Shown here in pieces: positions 57,833 to 64,000 of a DNA stretch of 64,000 bases (positions within the stretch are counted from its first letter, which is position 1; each line of letters starts with the position of its first letter). The notes beneath the pieces are model-generated. The model did no database searches and had not been told where the DNA came from. It was given only the letters and a program-made list of their open reading frames with translations. Source of the stretch: Brevibacillus choshinensis (GTDB lineage: Bacteria; Bacillota; Bacilli; Brevibacillales; Brevibacillaceae); the NCBI RefSeq assembly GCF_016811915.1, contig NZ_CP069127.1:5788501-5852500 (forward strand). Reading direction: 5' to 3'. The translations under genes were made by a program, and so were the position numbers.

Positions 57833-57919
57833 ATGGCTAAGGTGTTTTGATCCCTGTCCTACGGACGGGGGTCAGTCCCGACTTTTCCTCAGGGCGCTTC
57901 TAAAAAACACTTCATTTGC

Positions 57920-60900
57920 TTAGTTCAGTTCTGCCTCCGGTCCGTACAAATCGGGGCGCTTTGCCGCCTTCCTCGCCAGCTTTTTCATTTTGCGCTGGGT
58001 CAATACGGTGTAAAAGGAAGGAACGACGATGAGAGTCAATAGGGTCGAGAACAGCAGCCCCGAGATAATCGTAACCGCAAGAGGTTTAAACAGCACATCT
58101 CCCGAAATAGCGAGAGGCATCAAACCGGCCACAGCGGTCATCGACGTCAACAGAATGGGCCGCAAACGAGCCTCCCCTGCCTGAATCACCGCCTGCTTCA
58201 ATTCCACTCCTGCATGACGTGCTTCTTCGATAAACTCGATGAACACGATGCCGTTTCGCACGACGATACCGGAGAGGGAAATTACCCCCATCATGGTCAT
58301 GAATCCGAGCGGTGTCTGCGTCACAAACAGCCCGATGAGGCTTCCCGCCACTGCGAGATAGACCGTGCTCATGACCAGCACCGGAATGGTGAGCGAATAG
58401 AACTGCATGGCGATCAGGATCAAAATCAGGAAGACTACCAGAATGGACAATTTGCCCATATCAATAAAGATGTCGGTCTGCTCAGAAGTCTCCCCGCCAA
58501 TTTCGAAACGGTATCCTTCCGGCAAGGAGATGCCGCCCAGCTTGGCACCGATCTCGGTCATTACCTCCGTAGCGGTCCGCCCCTTCAGGTCACTGGAAAT
58601 CGTCACAGTACGCGACAAATCCCGGTGCGGAATCGCTTGCGTGCTAAATGTCGGCTTGACCTCAGCCAGCTGGGAAAGCGGGATGAGCTCGCCTCTTGCG
58701 TTGGCAATGCTGAGCCGCTGGAACAGCTGGGCCGGCTCCTCCTGCCCTTTTTGCAGGAACAGCTTGATGTCGATCAAATCGGTACCTGAATCAAACTCGC
58801 TGACCGTAATCCCTTCGCTGACGAGGCGCAGCGTCTGGGACAGATCCGTGTAGTTGACCAGCTTCTGCTCCATGAGCTCTTTGTTGATGACGAATTCCAG
58901 CGTATACCGTTCCACGCCGAAATTGTCCTGTACATCGTATGTGCCCGAAACATTGGCAACCAGATCCTTCACTTGTGCGGACAGCGAGCGGAGCGTTTCG
59001 ATGTCTTCTCCGTAGATGCGAATCACGACCGGCTTGCCGACTGGCGGTCCGGCCTCAAGCTGCGTCGGGAGAATCGTCGCATCCGGATACATCTTTTTGA
59101 ATTCCTCTGCCCACGGCTCCATCATGTCCTCGATTTTCGCCTTCTTCTCGTCGAAGCGGACAACCAGCTGCCCGACCGTGATCCCGCTGCCCGCGCCCGT
59201 ATCTCCACCGAACATCTTGGGAGCACTGCCACCTGCGTAGGATGCGACGGATTCGATCGCCGGCTGTTTTAAAATCCAATCGGAAACACCGCGAACGACC
59301 CGGTCGGTCTCGTAGACACTGCTGCCCACCGGTACGCGAATATTGACCAGGAACTGCGGACGGTCGTCATTGGGAAACAGCTGCACTGGTGTCATCGGAA
59401 TCAAACCGTATGCCGCCGTCCCTATCAAGACGCCGATCATGCCTGCCAGCAGCGGACGTCGTAAAATCTTCGGCATCAGCTTGCTGGCATACCATTTTGT
59501 CAGTTGGTTCAATTGTTTTCCTAAAAGGCCTGCAGGCTTTCGGTAGCCTTCTGCACCTGCTTTCCGTCGCTGTTCGTACCATTGGCGGAAAATCGGAATG
59601 ATCGTGAGCGACATGATCATCGACGCCACCATGGTGAGGGAAATAATAACCGGAACCGGTCGGATGAACTGCCCGGCATTCCCGCTCAAGAACATGAGCG
59701 GAGCAAAGGAAGCAATCGTCGCCAGCGTCGCGGTGACAATGGAAATGGACACTTCGTTCGCGCCATTGACTGCAGCTTTCAATGGCTTTTCACCCAAGAC
59801 GGAGAGGCGGCGCTCGATATTGTCATTGACCACGACTGCATCGTCTACGAGAATCCCCAACACGATAATCAAAGAAACGATAGAGATCATATTCAGGGAG
59901 ATCCCCAATGTCGGCAGGAACAGGAGTCCGACTGCCAACGAGATCGGTATGGCCAGAGCCACCACAAAGGAGGTAATCAGGTTCAAACCGAGTGTACATA
60001 CCAGTAAAACCGCCACGATCGCGATCAACATTTCTCGCGTCAGATCAGAGAACAGCTCATCAACCCGTTCATTCTGACTGTAAATGGAATGCTTTTCAGC
60101 CCAGACCGGGAGAGACTTGGAGAGTGTGACCATCATTTCATCCACGCGCTTTTGCAGGGAGGGAACATCGCTTCCCGTCTCCGCGTTGACACTGACGGAC
60201 AGTGACGGCTTTCCGTTGTAGTAGGACATCGCCTTGACAGTCTCGGTCGTCAGCTTCACTGTTCCAATATCCTTCAGGTAGATCGGATACCCTTGCTGAG
60301 AACGGCTGATAATCACCTGATTCAGCTCTTCTACATCGGCTGTCTCTGCCAATTTGAGCTGGTAGGTACGCTTGTCAGTGGTCAGGTCACCCAATGGAAT
60401 TTTTTCATTTTCCTTTTTGACCGCCATCAACACCTGACCCCAGGTGAGTCCATATTGGCTCAGTTTTTGCGTATCGACCTCGATGTGCACTTCCTGCTCG
60501 GGCAGCCCCTCTACCGTCACATCAGCGACGTTGGGGATCGTGCGCAGCTGCTCTTTCCAGGACTTCATCAAGGTGCGCAGGCTGTACAGTTGCTCGGTGG
60601 AATCCGCCGTAACCGCAAACGTCTGAACGAACGTCCGGTTCAAATCGTCATTGATGATGGGCTGCTTCGCATCAGCTGGCAGATCTGCCTCCGCGTCCTT
60701 CACCTTTTTCCGCAGCTCATCCCATTTCTGCTTCGGGTCCACGCCGCTCTTCGTTTCCAGCACAATCGAGGAAACACCCAGCGTGGACGTAGAGGAGATA
60801 TAATTAAGGCCCTGCAGCTCGTTGATTTTTTCTTCCAGCTTTTTCGTAACCGTCTGCTCTACTTTTTCTGGAGAAGCCCCCGGGTAAATCGTCGTGACCG

Positions 60901-61030
60901 TAGCCATGTTGATAATGATGTCAGGCGACTCCTGCTTTGGCAGCTGAAAGAAGCTAAGAAGTCCGACAAGCACGATCATTACGAAAAACAAAAGCGTAAT
61001 TTTGCGCTTGCGCACGATGTACTCGATCAC
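57920..61030 (-). CDS. RND-family efflux transporter permease (SwrC-like)
   Basis: The 1036-residue protein has the RND layout: one membrane helix at the start (KRKITLLFFVMIVLVGLLSFF), a large outside loop, six helices, a second loop and five helices. The proton-relay Asp pair is in IIVLGILVDDAVVVNDNIERR. It resembles Gram-positive SwrC/YerP-type RND pumps that expel surfactin-like lipopeptides or other amphipathic compounds. The ATG overlaps the adaptor stop by 4 bp (ATGA), so it is coupled. Substrate inferred only by family. Confidence 0.92.
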   Translation of the reverse strand: MIEYIVRKRKITLLFFVMIVLVGLLSFFQLPKQESPDIIINMATVTTIYPGASPEKVEQTVTKKLEEKINELQGLNYISSTSTLGVSSIVLETKSGVDPKQKWDELRKKVKDAEADLPADAKQPIINDDLNRTFVQTFAVTADSTEQLYSLRTLMKSWKEQLRTIPNVADVTVEGLPEQEVHIEVDTQKLSQYGLTWGQVLMAVKKENEKIPLGDLTTDKRTYQLKLAETADVEELNQVIISRSQQGYPIYLKDIGTVKLTTETVKAMSYYNGKPSLSVSVNAETGSDVPSLQKRVDEMMVTLSKSLPVWAEKHSIYSQNERVDELFSDLTREMLIAIVAVLLVCTLGLNLITSFVVALAIPISLAVGLLFLPTLGISLNMISIVSLIIVLGILVDDAVVVNDNIERRLSVLGEKPLKAAVNGANEVSISIVTATLATIASFAPLMFLSGNAGQFIRPVPVIISLTMVASMIMSLTIIPIFRQWYEQRRKAGAEGYRKPAGLLGKQLNQLTKWYASKLMPKILRRPLLAGMIGVLIGTAAYGLIPMTPVQLFPNDDRPQFLVNIRVPVGSSVYETDRVVRGVSDWILKQPAIESVASYAGGSAPKMFGGDTGAGSGITVGQLVVRFDEKKAKIEDMMEPWAEEFKKMYPDATILPTQLEAGPPVGKPVVIRIYGEDIETLRSLSAQVKDLVANVSGTYDVQDNFGVERYTLEFVINKELMEQKLVNYTDLSQTLRLVSEGITVSEFDSGTDLIDIKLFLQKGQEEPAQLFQRLSIANARGELIPLSQLAEVKPTFSTQAIPHRDLSRTVTISSDLKGRTATEVMTEIGAKLGGISLPEGYRFEIGGETSEQTDIFIDMGKLSILVVFLILILIAMQFYSLTIPVLVMSTVYLAVAGSLIGLFVTQTPLGFMTMMGVISLSGIVVRNGIVFIEFIEEARHAGVELKQAVIQAGEARLRPILLTSMTAVAGLMPLAISGDVLFKPLAVTIISGLLFSTLLTLIVVPSFYTVLTQRKMKKLARKAAKRPDLYGPEAELN

Positions 61031-62259
61031 GGTTTTGTACCTCCCGCAGCCTCGATGGGATCACCGTCAAACAATCGATCCACACCTTTGACGATCAGCT
61101 CATCTCCCACTTTCAGACCGCTTTTGATCTCCAGACGATCATTGGTCAATTGGCCGATCGTTACCGCTGCTTTGACCGCTTTTCCACCTGCATTCACAAA
61201 TACGTGCGCATCGTTTACTCCTCTGCTCAGGACTGCTTCCACCGGGACGTAAATGCCTTCCTGCCCCTTCATGGTCTTAGTCGCTTTCACGACCTGACCC
61301 GCAAACCAGTCATGCTTCGGATTCGCCAGCTGCACTTCGACTCCGATTGTTCCCGTGCTTTGATTGGTGCCAGGGAAGATTTTCACGACTTTGGCATCCC
61401 GTTTTTGTCCATACAGCTCGAGGGACAGAGTCTCCCCTTCTTTCCAGGAGGAAATCTCGCGGTCAGGCACGGGCAGCACCACTTTCAAGACATCGATGTT
61501 CCCCACCTGATAAACGGGAGTGCCGGGACTGACCAGTGTACCGGTCGAGGACAGCTTTGCCATGATCGTCCCACTGATGGGCGCCCGCAGCTGAGCCTTT
61601 GCCAGCGTGGTTGCCGCCACTTCCTTGGCCACTACAGCTTGATTGTAGCTCGCACGGGACAGATCCCTATCTTCTGCACGCGCACCTTGCATCACCAGTG
61701 AATAAGACTGCTGTGCGTTCTGCAGGTCTTTCTCAGCCAATGTCAGGCCGTTCTGCGCGTTTTCGAACTCGCTTTTGGAAATCGCTTTTTCCTGATACAG
61801 CTGTTCGACCCGCTTGAAATCATCCTGCACCTTCTTAAACGCCGTCGTTGCTTTTTCCACCATCAGCCTAGCCTGAATGACCTCTTGTTCCCGAGCCCCG
61901 TTGTTCACTTTGGTCATAGTGGCTGCCGTCTGCTGTACCGCCGCATTCGAAGAGGCTACCTGCAAAGCGTAATCCTGCGCATTGACGCGAGCTAGGACGT
62001 CGCCAGCCTTGACGCTGTCACCTTCATTTCGGCTCAGCTCCACGACACGCCCCCCTACTTCAAAGGAGACGACCGCTTCCTCCAACGGCTGCAGCGTGCC
62101 AGAAAGCTCCGACACAAATGTGGCTTGCTCCTGCTTCACCGTTTCCATTACAACCTGCTTTACTTCCTTCACTGGCGCTGCTGCCTGCTCTTTTTCACTG
62201 CAAGCCGTCGTTGCCAATAAACATACCATCATTGCAGAAACAAGCCATTTCTTTTTCAT
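61027..62259 (-). CDS. RND efflux adaptor lipoprotein (MFP subunit)
   Basis: The 410-residue membrane-fusion-type subunit has a lipoprotein signal (MKKKWLVSAMMVCLLATTACSEKE), a barrel-sandwich segment (LSGTLQPLEEAVVSFEVGGRVVELSRNEGDSVKAGDVLARV), a long coiled coil (around 115-210) and the returning sandwich (APISGTIMAKLSSTGTLVSPGTPVYQVG). The ATG at 62259 has GGAGG upstream; a frame to 62316 starts before this site. It works with the following RND permease, in a Gram-positive without outer membrane. Confidence 0.92.
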   Translation of the reverse strand: MKKKWLVSAMMVCLLATTACSEKEQAAAPVKEVKQVVMETVKQEQATFVSELSGTLQPLEEAVVSFEVGGRVVELSRNEGDSVKAGDVLARVNAQDYALQVASSNAAVQQTAATMTKVNNGAREQEVIQARLMVEKATTAFKKVQDDFKRVEQLYQEKAISKSEFENAQNGLTLAEKDLQNAQQSYSLVMQGARAEDRDLSRASYNQAVVAKEVAATTLAKAQLRAPISGTIMAKLSSTGTLVSPGTPVYQVGNIDVLKVVLPVPDREISSWKEGETLSLELYGQKRDAKVVKIFPGTNQSTGTIGVEVQLANPKHDWFAGQVVKATKTMKGQEGIYVPVEAVLSRGVNDAHVFVNAGGKAVKAAVTIGQLTNDRLEIKSGLKVGDELIVKGVDRLFDGDPIEAAGGTKP

Positions 62260-62281
62260 GACGCCCTCCGCTCCTATATAC

Positions 62282-62917
62282 CTAGCGATGTGAATGGGTA
62301 TTCCCCGTAATTCCATTCATCAGGATGTTGGTTGCATCCTCAAATAACTGCTCTTCCTGAAAATTGAGACTGAGATTGACACGGTATTTCGCCATAAACG
62401 AATAAAAGAAGGTGGAGACAAACATGAGTGCCGCAGCGCAGGCATCTCCCTTGGGCAAATGCCCCTGGTCCTGAAATTCCTGGAGCTTGTTGGACAAGAC
62501 CTCCACTGCCGTCATCGGAAGGCTGCTGAACAGTTTGATGACCTCTGGGTGATTGTCTGCTTCGATCATGCAAATCATGAGTATTTCCTTGCGTTCAACG
62601 AGCATCTGGTAGTACCCTCGCGCGTAGCGCAAGAGCATCTGCTTGAGCTCGGAAAAGTCGCCGTGCAGATCATTTTCCAGCTGCTGGCGGATATCTACAA
62701 TCCCCTTCAACAGCTCCTCGAGAATCGCTTCCTTGTTTTTAAAATGGCGGAAGATCGTGACCTCATTGACGCCTGCCAATTGGGAAATCTTGCGGGTCGT
62801 TGCCCCCTTGTAGCCTTTTTTGGCCATAAGCTGGCTGGCGGCAGCCAAAATGCGCTCACGAGTCTCCTGCTCTTCTCCTCTCCCTCCCTGTGAAGGTCCT
62901 ATATCTGGCTGGTCCAT
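62282..62917 (-). CDS. TetR-family repressor of the RND operon
   Basis: The 211-residue protein has an N-terminal HTH (ETRERILAAASQLMAKKGYKGATTRKISQLAGVNEVTIFRHFKNKEAIL) and a helical ligand domain. The ATG at 62917 has AAGGAGGAG upstream; a longer frame to 62962 lacks a site. It is first in the operon tetR-adaptor-permease with a 22-bp gap, so it probably autoregulates the pump. Two palindromes around the promoter are the probable operators. Confidence 0.9.
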   Translation of the reverse strand: MDQPDIGPSQGGRGEEQETRERILAAASQLMAKKGYKGATTRKISQLAGVNEVTIFRHFKNKEAILEELLKGIVDIRQQLENDLHGDFSELKQMLLRYARGYYQMLVERKEILMICMIEADNHPEVIKLFSSLPMTAVEVLSNKLQEFQDQGHLPKGDACAAALMFVSTFFYSFMAKYRVNLSLNFQEEQLFEDATNILMNGITGNTHSHR

Positions 62918-62938
62918 TCCGCTCCTCCTTATCTTCAT

Positions 62939-62950
62939 GCAAGTGCTTGC
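62939..62950. promoter_or_regulatory. Operator-like palindrome 1 of the RND operon
   Basis: GCAAG-TG-CTTGC lies downstream of the -10 and just before the tetR start, sharing its half-site with palindrome 2. Confidence 0.6.
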
Positions 62951-62976
62951 TAACATTTTCATTTTTTACCAACGTC

Positions 62977-63005
62977 ATTATATCCTGCGCCTTCATGCAT
63001 GTAAA
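62977..63005 (-). promoter_or_regulatory. Promoter of the tetR-RND operon
   Basis: On the minus strand, TTTACA (63000-63005), a 17-bp spacer and TATAAT (62977-62982) make a strong sigma-A promoter. Palindrome 2 covers the -35 and palindrome 1 the start of the transcript. Confidence 0.75.
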
Positions 63006-63016
63006 CACTTGCATGC
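62997..63016. promoter_or_regulatory. Operator-like palindrome 2 of the RND operon
   Basis: GCATGTAAACACTTGCATGC has half-sites GCATGT..CTTGCATGC and overlaps the -35 region. It shares CTTGC/GCAAG with palindrome 1. Confidence 0.6.
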
Positions 63017-63049
63017 GCTTTCAATTGTGAATTTTTGGTATATCTACAC

Positions 63050-64000
63050 TTACGCATTTCCATAGTTCCGGAAGAGCAAACGCTTTATCGGTGGAAGGGA
63101 CTGAATCAACCGAAATACGCTCTTCATCACGGCTAAGGCTACCGCATTTTCAGAGGTGGCTTGCCGTGCAGCTTTCATCGAACTTCGAACGGCATCAAAT
63201 CCATATTGGACCATCTTGTTTTCGTAGTCGCGAATCGCTTGCAGAAGCGGCTTTTCTCCGCGATGCGCAGAAATGACATTTTCGCAAAGAAGCTCCGCAT
63301 CCCGCAAGGCCGTATTGGCTCCAATCCCTCTCATCGGCGTCATGCTGTGGATGGCATCCCCCAGGAGCGTAATCGTTTTCGTTTCCCATGGTTGAATCGG
63401 AACAGAAGAATGGATGGGCAAAGGAGTGATCGTACTCGGATCAGCCATGCGAACCAAGCTTTGAAAACGTGGATCCCAGTCCCTGATCAGTGTCAAAACC
63501 GCCTTCTGCATTTCGCACCCATCCGCTTCTGTCACGTCTTTCTGGAACGGGTATTTTTCCCGGCGAGCGATGAACTGCCACAGGATGTGATCTTTGGTAT
63601 TTTCAAACAAAAGAGAGGACTGTTTTTCAGAGGAGTTTCCTCCGATGGAATAGATCACATCTTTGGGGTCGTGCACAAACTCTTGAACCGCGACAAACAT
63701 CCCCAGTCCATTCGGTGCTACAACAGATGCCGGTCCATCGAAAAGATTGACCGGAAGCAGCCGCCGTGTTTCCTGTGTCAAAAGAAGCTTTCCTGCAATA
63801 ATCAGAATTCCCGTGTCGATTCGTTTGGCATGAGGAAGAAACTGTTGTCGTACCCTCGAGTTCCCGCCATCCGCTGCAACCAGCATATCCCCCGTGGCTG
63901 ACGTGCCATCCGCAAAGAAAGCCGTAATCTTCCCTTCCTGCCCTACCCGGTAGCATGTAAACTGCTTATCGAAATGCACGATATTGTCCATCTCAGCCAG
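63050..64000 (-). CDS. FAD-dependent monooxygenase, N-terminus beyond window
   Basis: The frame stays open to the window edge, so the start and the FAD-binding GxGxxG are missing; an internal Met at 63991 should not be taken as the start. Visible parts are GDMLVAADGGNSRVRQQFLP (the second FAD motif with DGxxSxVR pattern) and TITLLGDAIHSMTPMRGIGANTALRDAELL (the GD motif). Both fit class A flavoprotein hydroxylases (UbiH/PHBH group). The substrate is unknown. It lies upstream of the TetR-RND operon on the same strand, but a promoter separates them. Confidence 0.85.
   Translation of the reverse strand: MAEMDNIVHFDKQFTCYRVGQEGKITAFFADGTSATGDMLVAADGGNSRVRQQFLPHAKRIDTGILIIAGKLLLTQETRRLLPVNLFDGPASVVAPNGLGMFVAVQEFVHDPKDVIYSIGGNSSEKQSSLLFENTKDHILWQFIARREKYPFQKDVTEADGCEMQKAVLTLIRDWDPRFQSLVRMADPSTITPLPIHSSVPIQPWETKTITLLGDAIHSMTPMRGIGANTALRDAELLCENVISAHRGEKPLLQAIRDYENKMVQYGFDAVRSSMKAARQATSENAVALAVMKSVFRLIQSLPPIKRLLFRNYGNA

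Larger units (their letters stand above)
56594..57879 (+). mobile_element. IS3-family insertion sequence (IS150-like), defective
   Basis: The 1286-bp element has 12-bp terminal inverted repeats (GGGACTGACCCC at the left, GGGGTCAGTCCC at the right) extended by a shared ATCAAAACACCTT inside. It is flanked by GAC on both sides (56591-56593 and 57880-57882), a 3-bp target duplication. It has the orfA/orfB arrangement with a slippery site, but orfB is frameshifted. It sits inside the loop of an intergenic terminator. Confidence 0.88.
56574..57901 (-). terminator. Terminator of the RND operon, split by the IS3 element
   Basis: Removing the IS and one GAC joins AGAAGCCCCAAGG (56574-56586) with CCTCAGGGCGCTTCT (57887-57901). 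On the minus strand these form a stem with small bulges, followed by a T-run (TCTTTTTTTC). The arms are now about 1.3 kb apart, so the original hairpin can hardly form. Confidence 0.7.

Noticed and set aside
63050..63991. Complete 313-residue monooxygenase starting at 63991
   Set aside because: The frame continues to the window edge and the N-terminal FAD motif is missing, so this Met is internal.

Overview
The window looks like chromosome from an endospore-forming Bacillota, most likely Brevibacillus or a close Paenibacillaceae relative. The evidence is the linked order prfA-prmC-spoIIR, tdk, rpmE, rho, glpX, murA, tal, fba, spo0F, pyrG, rpoE, and the ywfO/ywgA, ywhD and speB-speE-pbpG neighbourhoods. 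Strong GGAGG-type ribosome binding sites and frequent GTG/TTG starts fit this. Nearly all host genes lie on the minus strand. No rRNA, tRNA or CRISPR array was seen. Many start codons were moved to the one preceded by a good ribosome binding site.

Layout. (1) 1-7.1 kb is accessory. A Tn554-type module of two tyrosine recombinases plus a TnpC-like protein (548-4498) sits beside a GNAT acetyltransferase cut by the window edge. Next to it is a 2364-bp element (4728-7091) with classic Tn7-like ends: TGT...ACA termini, three TnsB-like sites at each end (near-contiguous at one, spread out at the other) and a TTTAC target duplication. It carries only a TetR regulator and an aldo-keto reductase, so it must be mobilised in trans. 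(2) 7.3-23.5 kb is core housekeeping: sporulation signalling (spoIIR, spo0F, a YhcN-type lipoprotein), translation termination, thymidine salvage, Rho, gluconeogenesis and pentose phosphate enzymes, cell-wall synthesis (murA, amj), CTP synthase and RNA polymerase delta. The pyrG leader has the promoter, GGGC start and C-rich terminator expected for CTP-sensed reiterative transcription.

(3) 23.8-34.8 kb is a fatty-acid and branched-chain acyl-CoA degradation block: fused isobutyryl-CoA mutase, TetR regulator, two acyl-CoA dehydrogenases, 3-hydroxybutyryl-CoA dehydrogenase, thiolase and a FadF-like membrane iron-sulphur oxidoreductase. Related palindromes built on TGAGCG..CGCTCA lie upstream of each transcription unit and suggest one regulon. 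(4) 34.9-37.9 kb is lysine 2,3-aminomutase with its sigma-54 activator. A near-perfect sigma-54 promoter and two copies of a 16-bp palindrome are visible. (5) 37.9-46 kb holds membrane proteins, a DUF1934 protein, an MFS transporter, the polyamine genes speB-speE, the sporulation penicillin-binding protein gene pbpG and ywhD.

(6) 46-54.3 kb is an envelope/secretome cluster: a lipoprotein lipase with PPC domains, a 1326-residue secreted multidomain protein, an S-layer-homology protein and a membrane-anchored thioredoxin, preceded by a structured, terminator-ending leader of unknown class. (7) 54.6-64 kb has ywgA-ywfO, an IS3-family element with a frameshifted transposase that split the terminator of an RND efflux operon, that operon with its TetR repressor and two probable operators, and the start-less end of an FAD monooxygenase cut by the window edge.
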